Assembly (NCBI GenBank): GCA_026874595.1
Contig: CM049318.1
Coordinates: forward strand, 26,812,956 to 26,876,955
Reading direction: 5' to 3'
DNA: 64,000 nucleotides
Origin: Sipunculus nudus
Lineage: Eukaryota; Annelida; Sipuncula; Golfingiida; Sipunculidae
The notes below the pieces were generated by a model, which searched no databases, had not been told where the DNA came from, and saw only the letters and a program-made list of their open reading frames with translations. This document shows, piece after piece, positions 9,963 to 23,585 of this stretch. The translations under genes were made by a program, and so were the position numbers. The stretch's first letter is position 1; the number at the start of each line of letters is the position of its first letter.

Positions 9963-10993
9963 TCAAATATTGCGTAACTCTACTTTTAATTTAAATTTAA
10001 CGTAAGCTATATTTTCTATTTTAAAATACTTCGAAATTGTTAGTTAACCCGAAATAAGTAAGGACATAGAATGAGAATCCGGGTTTTTTTATATACGCAA
10101 CACTATCCAAAAAGAAGGCCTTACTCTGTCATACTCTTAGCCCATTCCTCAATTTATTAAACGGTTACAGGTGAAAGTGCAAAGAACGTCTCAAATCTTT
10201 GCATTTCATTTCTTACTATTATTTTCACTATCTAACTGTAAAGTTTAAAAAAAAATTACTATACCATGCTCTCTCCTCATCCTTTAGTGTATTCACTGAT
10301 CCTCCGCTTATTTTTGCACAGGCATTCTACAAAGACTGAGATTTGAACAGTGTAGCGCATCTCATGAATATACAACTACGCACCAACTAAATTAAGACTT
10401 GTCATTCTCTTTTTAACTGTCATTCTAATAAACATGCTTGACGATAACACATAAAAATAACCTCCTCTTTTTTACATCAGAAATACTACATCTGCAGATG
10501 AACAAATGTGCCACAGTTTTAGTAGTTGAATGTTTGATCGAGATTGCGTACTTCCAGGAATGTGAATAAAAGAATACGTAAAGAGCATTTCGTAAAGATG
10601 ACAATTAACCTCAGTTTCATGTTTGATCCCGTTTTAATGCCACTCAATTAATCGCTCAAATTCGAATATGATAATATCAGAAGATCCAAACCATCTATAT
10701 AGCACCAAATGTAAAAAATGTTACTTCTGCTTATTTGGTCAAATCCGTATGGCGATCAAAAGAGTAGTGTACTCTTTCATTATATGCCAAAAGAACATTT
10801 TGGATTGACCGAGCAAGCAGACAACATAACATTTGATTAATCAGATATTGCATTTTTCTGTTATTCTGTCAAGACGACATAAAAATTCACATGTAATTCC
10901 ATTAGGCATTTTTCAACATCTGCAGATGAAGTTATTTGCAATATTTTAAAGTTGAAAATTTGACGAATATACCATATCCCAAGGGGGAATGAA
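9963..10993 (+). repeat. Unit 14, A-to-B mosaic monomer
   Basis: Looks identical to the unit at 7708-8738, including GTGTAGCGCATC and TACGTAAAGAGC. The offset is 2,255 bp. Confidence 0.94.
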
Positions 10994-12024
10994 TCAAATA
11001 TTGCGTAACTCTACTTTTAATTTAAATTTAACGTAAGCTATATTTTATATTTTAAAATACTTCGAAATTGTTAGTTAACCCGAAATAAGTAAGGACATAG
11101 AATGAGAATCCGGGTTTTTTTATATACGCAACACTATCCAAAAAGAAGGCCTTACTCTGTTATACTCTTAGCCCATTCCTCAATTTATTAAACGGTTACA
11201 GGTGAAACTGCAAAGAACGGCTCGATTCTTTGCATTTCATTTCTTACTATTATTTTCACTATCTAACTGTAAAGTTTAAAAAAAAAATTACTATACCATG
11301 CTCTCTCCTCATCCTTGAGTGTATTCACTGATCCACCGCTTATTTTTGCACAGGCATTTTACAAAGACTGAGATTTGAACAGTGTACAGCCTCTCATGAA
11401 TATTCAACTACGCACCAACTAAATTAAGACTTGTCATTCTCTTTTTAACTGTCATTCTAATAAACATGCTTGACGATAACACATAAAAATAACCTCCTCT
11501 TTTTTACATCAGAAATACTACATCTGCAGATGAACAAATGTGCCACAGTTTTAGTAGTTGAATGTTTGATCGAGATTGCGTACTTCCAGGAATGTGAATA
11601 AAAGAATACGTAATGAGCATTTCGTAAAGATGACAATTAACCTCAGTTTCATGTTTGATCCCGTTTTAATGCCACTCAATTAATCGCTCAAATTCGAATA
11701 TGATAATATCAGAAGATCCAAACCATCTATATAGCACCAAATGTAAAAAATGTTACTTCTGCTTATTTGGTCAAATCCGTATGGCGATCAAAAGAGAAGT
11801 GTACTCTTTCATTATATGCCAAAAGAACATATTGGATTGACCGAGCAAGCAGACAACATAACATTTGATTAATCAGATACATTATTTTTCTGATATTCTG
11901 TCAAGACGACAATAAAATTCACAGTTAATTCCATCAGGCATTTTTCAACATCTGCAGATGAAGTTATTTGCAATATTTTTAAGTTCAATATTTCATGAAT
12001 ATACAATATCCCCAGGGAAAATAA
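10994..12024 (+). repeat. Unit 15, A-B-A mosaic monomer
   Basis: Near-identical to the unit at 8739-9768, but with one extra A in the A run (1,031 rather than 1,030 bp) and GTTAGTTAACC in place of GTTCGTTAACC. Confidence 0.94.
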
Positions 12025-13057
12025 TCAAATATTGCGTAACTCTAATTTTAATTTTAAGTTTAATGTAAGCTATATTTTCTATTTAAGATACTTGGAAAAT
12101 GTTATAGTAAACTCGAAATAAGTAATGGCATAGAATGAGAATCTGTTTTTTTTTATATACGCAACACTATCCAAAAAGAAGACCTTACTCTGTTATACTC
12201 TTAGCCCATTCCTCAATTTATAAAAGGGTCCCAAGTGTAACTGCAAAGTAAGGCTCAAATCTTTGCATTTCATTTCTTACTATTATTTTCACTATCTAAC
12301 TGTAAAGTTTAAAAAAAAATTACAATACCATGCTCTCTCCTCATCCTTTAGTGTATTCACTGATCCTCCGCTTATTTTTGCACAGGCATTCTACAAAGAC
12401 TGAGATTTGAACAGTGTACAGCATCTCATGAATATTGAACTGCGCACCAACTAAATTAAGACTTGTCATTCTCTTTTTAACTGTCATTCTAATAAACATG
12501 CTTGACGATAACACATAAAAATAACCTCCTCTATTTTACATCAGAAATACTACATCTGCAGATGAACAAATGTGCCACAGTTTTAGTAGTTGAATGTTTG
12601 ATCGAGATTGCGTACTTCCAGGAATGTGAATAAAAGAATACGTAATGAGCATTTCGTAAAGATGACAATTAACCTCAGTTTCATGTTTGATCCCGTTTTA
12701 ATGCCACTCAATTAATCGCTCAAATTCGAATATGATAATATCAGAAGATCCAAACCATCTATATAGCACCAAAGGTAAAAAATGTTACTTCTGCTTATTT
12801 GGTCAAATCCGTATGGCGATCAGAAGAGTAGTGTACTCTTTCATTATATGCCAAAAGAACATATTGGATTGACCGAGCAAGCAGACAACATAACATTTGA
12901 TTAATCAGATATTGCATTTTTCTGTTATTCTGTCAAGACGACATAAAAATTCACATGTAATTCCATTAGGCATTTTTCAACATCTGCAGATGAAGTTATT
13001 TGCAATATTTTAAAGTTGAAAATTTGACGAATATACCATATCCCAAGGGGGAATGAA
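12025..13057 (+). repeat. Unit 16, B2-subtype monomer
   Basis: B monomer with the B2 signature: ATACTTGGAAAATG, AGTAATGGC, AAGGGTCCCAAG, ATTACAATACC, ATTGAACTGCGC, AAAGGTAAAAAATG and ATCAGAAGAG. It follows an A-B-A mosaic unit, as does the B2 copy at 18420; the other four B2 copies follow A' chimeras. Confidence 0.94.
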
Positions 13058-14093
13058 TCAAATATTGCGTAACTCTACTTTTAATTTAAATTTAACGTAA
13101 GCTATATTTTATATTTTAAAATACTTCGAAATTGTTAGTTAACCCGAAATAAGTAAGGACATAGAATGAGAATCCGGGTTTTTTTTTATATACGCAACAC
13201 TATCCAAAAAGAAGGCCTTACTCTGTTATACTCTTAGCCCATTCCTCAATTTATTAAACGGTTACAGGTGAAACTGCAAAGAACGGCTCAAATCTGTGCA
13301 TTTCATTTCTTACTATTATTTTCACTATCTAAGTGTTAAGTTTAAAAAATTTACTATACCATCCTCTCTCCTCATCGTTTATTTATTCACTGATCCTCCG
13401 CTCGTTATCGCACAGGTATTCTACAAAGACTGAGATTTGAACAGTGTACAGCATCTCACGAATATTCAACTACGCACCAACTAAATTAAGACTTGTCATT
13501 CCTATTTTAAATGTCTTTCTAATAAACATGCTTGACGATATCACATAAAAATAACCTCCTCTTTTTTACATCAGAAATACTACAACATCTGCAAATGAAC
13601 AAATGTGCCACAGTTTTAGTAGTTGAATGTTTGATCGAGATTGCGTAATTCCTGGAGAGTGAATAATAGATTACGTAATGAGCATTTCGTAAACAGGAAA
13701 ATTAACCTCAGTTTCATGTTTGATCCCGTTTTTCATGACACTCAAATAATCGCTCAAATTCGAATATGATCAAATTAGAGGAACCAAACAATCTATATTG
13801 AACCAAATGTAAAAAAAAATGTTACTTCTGCTTATTTGGTCAAATCCGTATGGCGATCAAAAGAGTAGTGTACTCTTTCATTATGTGCCAAACGAACATA
13901 TTGGATTGACCGAGCAAGCAGACAACATTACATTTGATTAATCAGATACATTATTTTTCTGATATTATGTCAAGACGACATTAAAATTCACAGTTTATTC
14001 CATCAGGCATTTTTCAACATCTGCAGATGAAGTTATTTGCAATATTTTTAAGTTCAATATTTCATGAATATACAATATCCCAAGGGGAAATAA
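13058..14093 (+). repeat. Unit 17, A monomer
   Basis: A monomer, 1,036 bp, with ACCATCCTCTCTCC, AAATTAGAGG and GATATTATGTC. These markers recur in the A monomers at 19453, 23586, 39092 and 47367. Confidence 0.95.
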
Positions 14094-15126
14094 TCAAATA
14101 TTGCGTAACTCTAATTTTAATTTTAAGTTTAATGTAAGCTATATTTTCTTTTTAAGATACTTCGAAAATATTATAGTAAACTCGAAATAAGTAAGGGCAT
14201 AGAATGAGAATCTGTTTTATTTTATATACGCAACACTACCCAAAAAGAAGACCTTACTCTGTTATACTCTTAGCCCATTCCTCAATTTATAAAAGGGTTC
14301 CAAGTGTAACTGCAAAGTAAGGCTCAAATCTTTGCATTTCATTTCTTTCTATTATTTTCACTATCTAACTGTAAAGTTTAAAAAAAAAATACTATACCAT
14401 GCTCTCCCCTCATCCTTTAGTGTATTCACTGATCCTCCGCTTATTTTTGCACAGGCATTCTACAAAGACTAAGATTTGAACAGTGTACAGCATCTCATGA
14501 ATATGCAACTACGCACCAACTAAATTAAGACCTGTCATTCTCTTTTTAACTGTCATTCTAATTAACATGCTTGACGATAACACATAAAAATAACCTCCTC
14601 TTTTTTACATCAGAAATACTACATCTGCAGATGAACAAATGTGCCACAATTTTAGTAGTTGAATGTTTGATCGAGATTGCGTACTTCCAGGAATGTGAAT
14701 AAAAGAATACGTAATGAGCATTTCGTAAAGATGACAATTAACCTCAGTTTCATGTTTGATCCCGTTTTAATGCCACTCAATTAATCGCTCAAATTCGAAT
14801 ATGATAATATCAGAAGATCCAAACCATCTATATAGCACCAAATGTAAAAAATGTTACTTCTGCTTATTTGGTCAAATCCGTATGGCGATCAAAAGAGTAG
14901 TGTACTCTTTCATTATATGCCAAAAGAACATTTTGGATTGACCGAGCAAGCAGACAACATAACATTTGATTAATCAGATATTGCATTTTTCTGTTATTCT
15001 GTCAAGACGACATAAAAATTCACATGTAATTCCATTAGGCATTTTTCAACATCTGCAAATGAAGTTATTTGCAATATTTTAAAGTTGAAAATTTGACTTA
15101 TATACCATATCCCAAGGGGGAATGAA
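14094..15126 (+). repeat. Unit 18, B* monomer with recombinant 3' part
   Basis: 5' part has the B* signature: CACTACCCAAA, TTCTTTCTATT, GCTCTCCCCTC, GACTAAGATT, ATATGCAACTACG, GACCTGTC, CTAATTAACATG, GCCACAATTTT. The 3' part matches the unit at 5445 (ACATTTTGG, TTTGACTTATATACC). The switch lies between about 14650 and 14930. This is the junction of the 6.4-kb tandem duplication. Confidence 0.92.
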
Positions 15127-16164
15127 TCAAATATTGCGTAACTCTACTTTTAATTTAAATTTAACGTAAGCTATATTTTCTATTTTAAAATACTTCGAAA
15201 TTGTTAGTTCACCCGAAATAAGTAAGGACATAGAATGAGAATCCGGGGTTTTTTTTTTATATACGCAACACTATCCAAAAAGAAGGCCTTACTCTGTTAT
15301 ACTCTTAGCCCATTCCTCAATTTATTAAACGGTTACAGGTGAAACTGCAAAGAACGGCTCAAATCTGTGCATTTCATTTCTTACTATTATTTTCACTATC
15401 TAAGTGTTAAGTTTAAAAAAATTACTATACCATGCTCTCTCCTCATCGTTTATTTATTCACTGATCCTCCGCTCGTTATCGCACAGGTATTCTACAAAGA
15501 CTGAGATTTGAACAGTGTACAGCATCTCACGAATATTCAACTACGCACCAACTAAATTAAGACTTGTCATTCCTATTTTAAATGTCTTTCTAATAAACAT
15601 GCTTGACGATATCACATAAAAATAAACTCCTCATTTTTACATCAGAAATACTACAACATCTGCAAATGAACAAATGTGCCACAGTTTTAGTAGTTGAATG
15701 TTTGATCGAGATTGCGTAATTCCTGGAGAGTGAATAATAGATTACGTAATGAGCATTTCGTAAACAGGAAAATTAACCTCAGTTTCATGTTTGATCCCGT
15801 TTTTCATGACACTCAAATAATCGCTCAAATTCGAATATGATCAAATCAAAGGGAACCAAACAATCTATATTGAACCAAATGTAAAAAAAATGTTACTTCT
15901 GCTTATTTGGTCAAATCCGTATGGCGATCAAAAGAGTAGTGTACTCTTTCATTATGTGCCAAACGAACATATTGGATTGACCGAGCAAGCAGACAACATT
16001 ACATTTGATTAATGAGATACATTATTTTTCTGATATTCTGTCAAGACGACATTAAAATTCACAGTTTATTCCATCAGGCACTTTTCAACATCTGCAGATG
16101 AAGTTATTTGCAATATTTTTAAGTTCAATATTTCATGAATATACAATATCCCAAGGGAAAATGA
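15127..16164 (+). repeat. Unit 19, A monomer preceding a 194-bp unit
   Basis: Near-identical to 6476-7513 (same GTTCACCCG, ATCAAAGGG, AATGAGATAC and GGGAAAATGA end). First unit of 6.4-kb multimer copy 2. One T/A difference sits next to the A run at about 15419. Confidence 0.95.
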
Positions 16165-16358
16165 TCAAATATTGCGTAACTCTAATTTTAATTTTAAGTT
16201 TAATGTAAGCTATATTTTCTTTTTAAGATACTTCGAAAATGTTATAGTAAACTCGAAAAAAGTAAGGGCTACGCACCAACTAAATTAAGACTTGTCATTC
16301 TCTTTTTAACTGTCATTCTAATAAACATGCTTGACGATAACACATAAAAATAACCTCC
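16165..16358 (+). repeat. Unit 20, 194-bp shortened B unit
   Basis: Fourth and last copy of the 194-bp unit, with unchanged joins. Confidence 0.95.
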
Positions 16359-17389
16359 TCAAATATTGCGTAACTCTACTTTTAATTTAAATTTAACGTA
16401 AGCTATATTTTCTATTTTAAAATACTTCGAAATTGTTAGTTAACCCGAAATAAGTAAGGACATAGAATGAGAATCCGGGTTTTTTTATATACGCAACACT
16501 ATCCAAAAAGAAGGCCTTACTCTGTCATACTCTTAGCCCATTCCTCAATTTATTAAACGGTTACAGGTGAAAGTGCAAAGAACGTCTCAAATCTTTGCAT
16601 TTCATTTCTTACTATTATTTTCACTATCTAACTGTAAAGTTTAAAAAAAAATTACTATACCATGCTCTCTCCTCATCCTTTAGTGTATTCACTGATCCTC
16701 CGCTTATTTTTGCACAGGCATTCTACAAAGACTGAGATTTGAACAGTGTAGCGCATCTCATGAATATACAACTACGCACCAACTAAATTAAGACTTGTCA
16801 TTCTCTTTTTAACTGTCATTCTAATAAACATGCTTGACGATAACACATAAAAATAACCTCCTCTTTTTTACATCAGAAATACTACATCTGCAGATGAACA
16901 AATGTGCCACAGTTTTAGTAGTTGAATGTTTGATCGAGATTGCGTACTTCCAGGAATGTGAATAAAAGAATACGTAAAGAGCATTTCGTAAAGATGACAA
17001 TTAACCTCAGTTTCATGTTTGATCCCGTTTTAATGCCACTCAATTAATCGCTCAAATTCGAATATGATAATATCAGAAGATCCAAACCATCTATATAGCA
17101 CCAAATGTAAAAAATGTTACTTCTGCTTATTTGGTCAAATCCGTATGGCGATCAAAAGAGTAGTGTACTCTTTCATTATATGCCAAAAGAACATTTTGGA
17201 TTGACCGAGCAAGCAGACAACATAACATTTGATTAATCAGATATTGCATTTTTCTGTTATTCTGTCAAGACGACATAAAAATTCACATGTAATTCCATTA
17301 GGCATTTTTCAACATCTGCAGATGAAGTTATTTGCAATATTTTAAAGTTGAAAATTTGACGAATATACCATATCCCAAGGGGGAATGAA
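16359..17389 (+). repeat. Unit 21, A-to-B mosaic monomer
   Basis: Third copy of the mosaic seen at 7708 and 9963, with the same private markers (GTGTAGCGCATC, TACGTAAAGAGC). Confidence 0.94.
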
Positions 17390-18419
17390 TCAAATATTGC
17401 GTAACTCTACTTTTAATTTAAATTTAACGTAAGCTATATTTTATATTTTAAAATACTTCGAAATTGTTAGTTAACCCGAAATAAGTAAGGACATAGAATG
17501 AGAATCCGGGTTTTTTTATATACGCAACACTATCCAAAAAGAAGGCCTTACTCTGTTATACTCTTAGCCCATTCCTCAATTTATTAAACGGTTACAGGTG
17601 AAACTGCAAAGAACGGCTCGATTCTTTGCATTTCATTTCTTACTATTATTTTCACTATCTAACTGTAAAGTTTAAAAAAAAATTACTATACCATGCTCTC
17701 TCCTCATCCTTGAGTGTATTCACTGATCCACCGCTTATTTTTGCACAGGCATTTTACAAAGACTGAGATTTGAACAGTGTACAGCCTCTCATGAATATTC
17801 AACTACGCACCAACTAAATTAAGACTTGTCATTCTCTTTTTAACTGTCATTCTAATAAACATGCTTGACGATAACACATAAAAATAACCTCCTCTTTTTT
17901 ACATCAGAAATACTACATCTGCAGATGAACAAATGTGCCACAGTTTTAGTAGTTGAATGTTTGATCGAGATTGCGTACTTCCAGGAATGTGAATAAAAGA
18001 ATACGTAATGAGCATTTCGTAAAGATGACAATTAACCTCAGTTTCATGTTTGATCCCGTTTTAATGCCACTCAATTAATCGCTCAAATTCGAATATGATA
18101 ATATCAGAAGATCCAAACCATCTATATAGCACCAAATGTAAAAAATGTTACTTCTGCTTATTTGGTCAAATCCGTATGGCGATCAAAAGAGAAGTGTACT
18201 CTTTCATTATATGCCAAAAGAACATATTGGATTGACCGAGCAAGCAGACAACATAACATTTGATTAATCAGATACATTATTTTTCTGATATTCTGTCAAG
18301 ACGACAATAAAATTCACAGTTAATTCCATCAGGCATTTTTCAACATCTGCAGATGAAGTTATTTGCAATATTTTTAAGTTCAATATTTCATGAATATACA
18401 ATATCCCCAGGGAAAATAA
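17390..18419 (+). repeat. Unit 22, A-B-A mosaic monomer
   Basis: Third copy of the mosaic seen at 8739 and 10994 (GATCCACCG, CAGCCTCTC, AGAGAAGTG, CCCCAGGGAAAATAA). Followed by a B2 monomer, as is the copy at 10994. Confidence 0.94.
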
Positions 18420-19452
18420 TCAAATATTGCGTAACTCTAATTTTAATTTTAAGTTTAATGTAAGCTATATTTTCTATTTAAGATACTTGGAAAATGTTAT
18501 AGTAAACTCGAAATAAGTAATGGCATAGAATGAGAATCTGTTTTTTTTTATATACGCAACACTATCCAAAAAGAAGACCTTACTCTGTTATACTCTTAGC
18601 CCATTCCTCAATTTATAAAAGGGTCCCAAGTGTAACTGCAAAGTAAGGCTCAAATCTTTGCATTTCATTTCTTACTATTATTTTCACTATCTAACTGTAA
18701 AGTTTAAAAAAAAATTACAATACCATGCTCTCTCCTCATCCTTTAGTGTATTCACTGATCCTCCGCTTATTTTTGCACAGGCATTCTACAAAGACTGAGA
18801 TTTGAACAGTGTACAGCATCTCATGAATATTGAACTGCGCACCAACTAAATTAAGACTTGTCATTCTCTTTTTAACTGTCATTCTAATAAACATGCTTGA
18901 CGATAACACATAAAAATAACCTCCTCTATTTTACATCAGAAATACTACATCTGCAGATGAACAAATGTGCCACAGTTTTAGTAGTTGAATGTTTGATCGA
19001 GATTGCGTACTTCCAGGAATGTGAATAAAAGAATACGTAATGAGCATTTCGTAAAGATGACAATTAACCTCAGTTTCATGTTTGATCCCGTTTTAATGCC
19101 ACTCAATTAATCGCTCAAATTCGAATATGATAATATCAGAAGATCCAAACCATCTATATAGCACCAAAGGTAAAAAATGTTACTTCTGCTTATTTGGTCA
19201 AATCCGTATGGCGATCAGAAGAGTAGTGTACTCTTTCATTATATGCCAAAAGAACATATTGGATTGACCGAGCAAGCAGACAACATAACATTTGATTAAT
19301 CAGATATTGCATTTTTCTGTTATTCTGTCAAGACGACATAAAAATTCACATGTAATTCCATTAGGCATTTTTCAACATCTGCAGATGAAGTTATTTGCAA
19401 TATTTTAAAGTTGAAAATTTGACGAATATACCATATCCCAAGGGGGAATGAA
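18420..19452 (+). repeat. Unit 23, B2-subtype monomer
   Basis: Matches 12025-13057 at an offset of 6,395 bp with the full B2 signature. Confidence 0.94.
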
Positions 19453-20488
19453 TCAAATATTGCGTAACTCTACTTTTAATTTAAATTTAACGTAAGCTAT
19501 ATTTTATATTTTAAAATACTTCGAAATTGTTAGTTAACCCGAAATAAGTAAGGACATAGAATGAGAATCCGGGTTTTTTTTTATATACGCAACACTATCC
19601 AAAAAGAAGGCCTTACTCTGTTATACTCTTAGCCCATTCCTCAATTTATTAAACGGTTACAGGTGAAACTGCAAAGAACGGCTCAAATCTGTGCATTTCA
19701 TTTCTTACTATTATTTTCACTATCTAAGTGTTAAGTTTAAAAAATTTACTATACCATCCTCTCTCCTCATCGTTTATTTATTCACTGATCCTCCGCTCGT
19801 TATCGCACAGGTATTCTACAAAGACTGAGATTTGAACAGTGTACAGCATCTCACGAATATTCAACTACGCACCAACTAAATTAAGACTTGTCATTCCTAT
19901 TTTAAATGTCTTTCTAATAAACATGCTTGACGATATCACATAAAAATAACCTCCTCTTTTTTACATCAGAAATACTACAACATCTGCAAATGAACAAATG
20001 TGCCACAGTTTTAGTAGTTGAATGTTTGATCGAGATTGCGTAATTCCTGGAGAGTGAATAATAGATTACGTAATGAGCATTTCGTAAACAGGAAAATTAA
20101 CCTCAGTTTCATGTTTGATCCCGTTTTTCATGACACTCAAATAATCGCTCAAATTCGAATATGATCAAATTAGAGGAACCAAACAATCTATATTGAACCA
20201 AATGTAAAAAAAAATGTTACTTCTGCTTATTTGGTCAAATCCGTATGGCGATCAAAAGAGTAGTGTACTCTTTCATTATGTGCCAAACGAACATATTGGA
20301 TTGACCGAGCAAGCAGACAACATTACATTTGATTAATCAGATACATTATTTTTCTGATATTATGTCAAGACGACATTAAAATTCACAGTTTATTCCATCA
20401 GGCATTTTTCAACATCTGCAGATGAAGTTATTTGCAATATTTTTAAGTTCAATATTTCATGAATATACAATATCCCAAGGGGAAATAA
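19453..20488 (+). repeat. Unit 24, A monomer
   Basis: Matches 13058-14093 at an offset of 6,395 bp (ACCATCCTCTCTCC, GATATTATGTC). Confidence 0.95.
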
Positions 20489-21521
20489 TCAAATATTGCG
20501 TAACTCTAATTTTAATTTTAAGTTTAATGTAAGCTATATTTTCTTTTTAAGATACTTCGAAAATATTATAGTAAACTCGAAATAAGTAAGGGCATAGAAT
20601 GAGAATCTGTTTTATTTTATATACGCAACACTACCCAAAAAGAAGACCTTACTCTGTTATACTCTTAGCCCATTCCTCAATTTATAAAAGGGTTCCAAGT
20701 GTAACTGCAAAGTAAGGCTCAAATCTTTGCATTTCATTTCTTTCTATTATTTTCACTATCTAACTGTAAAGTTTAAAAAAAAAATACTATACCATGCTCT
20801 CCCCTCATCCTTTAGTGTATTCACTGATCCTCCGCTTATTTTTGCACAGGCATTCTACAAAGACTAAGATTTGAACAGTGTACAGCATCTCATGAATATG
20901 CAACTACGCACCAACTAAATTAAGACCTGTCATTCTCTTTTTAACTGTCATTCTAATTAACATGCTTGACGATAACACATAAAAATAACCTCCTCTTTTT
21001 TACATCAGAAATACTACATCTGCAGATGAACAAATGTGCCACAATTTTAGTAGTTGAATGTTTGATCGAGATTGCGTACTTCCAGGAATGTGAATAAAAG
21101 AATACGTAATGAGCATTTCGTAAAGATGACAATTAACCTCAGTTTCATGTTTGATCCCGTTTTAATGCCACTCAATTAATCGCTCAAATTCGAATATGAT
21201 AATATCAGAAGATCCAAACCATCTATATAGCACCAAATGTAAAAAATGTTACTTCTGCTTATTTGGTCAAATCCGTATGGCGATCAAAAGAGTAGTGTAC
21301 TCTTTCATTATATGCCAAAAGAACATATTGGATTGACCGAGCAAGCAGACAACATAACATTTGATTAATCAGATATTGCATTTTTCTGTTATTCTGTCAA
21401 GACGACATAAAAATTCACATGTAATTCCATTAGGCATTTTTCAACATCTGCAGATGAAGTTATTTGCAATATTTTAAAGTTGAAAATTTGACGAATATAC
21501 CATATCCCAATGGGGAATGAA
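20489..21521 (+). repeat. Unit 25, B* monomer, complete type
   Basis: Full B* signature in the 5' and middle parts. Its own 3' end has ACATATTGG, TTTGACGAATATACC and CCCAATGGGGAATGAA. Followed by an A' chimera, the arrangement also seen at 50475 and 57710. Confidence 0.94.
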
Positions 21522-22552
21522 TCAAATATTGCGTAACTCTACTTTTAATTTAAATTTAACGTAAGCTATATTTTATATTTTAAAATACTTCGAAAATGTT
21601 ATAGTTAACCCGAAATAAGTAAGGGCATAGAAGGAGAATCTGTTTTTTTTTTCATATACGCAACACTATCCAAAAAGAAGACCTTACTCTGTTGTACTCT
21701 TAGCCCATTCCTCAATTTATTAAACGCTTACAGGTGAAACTGCAAAGAACGGCTCGATTCTGTGCATTTCATTTCTTACTATTATTTTCACTATCTAAGT
21801 GTTAAGTTTAAAAAATTTACTATACCATGCTCTCTACTCATCGTTTATTTACTCACTGATCCTCCGCTCATTATCGCACAGGTATTCTACAAAGACTGAG
21901 ATTTGAACAGTGTACAGCATCTCAGGAATATTCAACTACGCACCAACTAAATTAAGACTTGTCATTCTCTTTTTAACTGTCATTCTAATAAACATGCTTG
22001 ACGATAACACATAAAAATAACCTCCTCTTTTTTACATCAGAAATACTACATCTGCAGATGAACAAATGTGCCACAGTTTTAGTAGTTGAATATTTGATCG
22101 AGATTGCGTACTTCCAGGAATGTGAATAAAAGAATACGTAATGAGCATTTCGTAAAGATGACAATTAACCTCAGTTTCATGTTTGATCCCGTTTTAATGC
22201 CACTCAATTAATCGCTCAAATTCGAATATGATAATATCAGAAGATCCAAACCATCTATATAGCACCAAATGTAAAAAATGTTACTTCTGCTTATTTGGTC
22301 AAATCCGTATGGCGATCAAAAGAGAAGTGTACTCTTTCATTATATGCCAAAAGAACATATTGGATTGACCGAGCAAGCAGACAACATAACATTTGATTAA
22401 TCAGATACATTATTTTTCTGATATTCTGTCAAGACGACAATAAAATTCACAGTTAATTCCATCAGGCATTTTTCAACATCTGCAGATGAAGTTATTTGCA
22501 ATATTTTTAAGTTCAATATTTCATGAATATACAATATCCCCAGGGAAAATAA
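21522..22552 (+). repeat. Unit 26, A' chimeric monomer
   Basis: A-B-A chimera with private markers GAAGGAGAATCTG, TTTCATATACGC, GTTGTACTC, AAACGCTTACAG, CTCGATTCTGTG, CATCTCAGGAATATTC and GTTGAATATTTGATC. B from about position 430 to 865, then A to the end. Its dyad carries the AGAGAAGTG change. Ends CCCCAGGGAAAATAA. Confidence 0.94.
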
Positions 22553-23585
22553 TCAAATATTGCGTAACTCTAATTTTAATTTTAAGTTTAATGTAAGCTA
22601 TATTTTCTATTTAAGATACTTGGAAAATGTTATAGTAAACTCGAAATAAGTAATGGCATAGAATGAGAATCTGTTTTTTTTTATATACGCAACACTATCC
22701 AAAAAGAAGACCTTACTCTGTTATACTCTTAGCCCATTCCTCAATTTATAAAAGGGTCCCAAGTGTAACTGCAAAGTAAGGCTCAAATCTTTGCATTTCA
22801 TTTCTTACTATTATTTTCACTATCTAACTGTAAAGTTTAAAAAAAAATTACAATAACATGCTCTCTCCTCATCCTTTAGTGTATTCACTGATCCTCCGCT
22901 TATTTTTGCACAGGCATTCTACAAAGACTGAGATTTGAACAGTGTACAGCATCTCATGAATATTGAACTGCGCACCAACTAAATTAACACTTGTCATTCT
23001 CTTTTTAACTGTCATTCTAATAAACATGCTTGACGATAACACATAAAAATAACCTCCTCTATTTTACATCAGAAATACTACATCTGCAGATGAACAAATG
23101 TGCCACAGTTTTAGTAGTTGAATGTTTGATCGAGATTGCGTACTTCCAGGAATGTGAATAAAAGAATACGTAATGAGCATTTCGTAAAGATGACAATTAA
23201 CCTCAGTTTCATGTTTGATCCCGTTTTAATGCCACTCAATTAATCGCTCAAATTCGAATATGATAATATCAGAAGATCCAAACCATCTATATAGCACCAA
23301 AGGTAAAAAATGTTACTTCTGCTTATTTGGTCAAATCCGTATGGCGATCAGAAGAGTAGTGTACTCTTTCATTATATGCCAAAAGAACATATTGGATTGA
23401 CCGAGCAAGCAGACAACATAACATTTGATTAATCAGATATTGCATTTTTCTGTTATTCTGTCAAGACGACATAAAAATTCACATGTAATTCCATTAGGCA
23501 TTTTTCAACATCTGCAGATGAAGTTATTTGCAATATTTTAAAGTTGAAAATTTGACGAATATACCATATCCCAAGGGGGAATGAA
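22553..23585 (+). repeat. Unit 27, B2-subtype monomer
   Basis: B2 signature, with private changes ACAATAACATGC and AAATTAACACTTG. Confidence 0.94.

Larger units (their letters stand above)
9769..12024 (+). repeat. 2.25-kb trimer, copy 2
   Basis: Tandem copy of 7514-9768 with very few differences (one extra A in the A run at about 11280, and GTTAG for GTTCG near 11070). A third copy is at 16165-18419. Confidence 0.92.
6476..15126 (+). repeat. 6.4-kb multimer, copy 1, enlarged to 8.65 kb
   Basis: Order: A (AATGAG type), 194-bp unit, mosaic, mosaic, then an extra trimer, then B2, A, B*. Without the extra 2,255-bp trimer the length is about 6,396 bp, the same as copy 2. Confidence 0.88.
16165..18419 (+). 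repeat. 2.25-kb trimer, copy 3
   Basis: Single copy of the trimer inside the second 6.4-kb multimer, 6,396 bp from copy 2 and 8,651 bp from copy 1. Confidence 0.92.
15127..21521 (+). repeat. 6.4-kb multimer, copy 2
   Basis: Order: A (AATGAG type), 194-bp unit, mosaic, mosaic, B2, A, B*; 6,395 bp. Matches copy 1 unit by unit, except for the missing extra trimer and the 3' part of the last B* unit. Confidence 0.9.
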
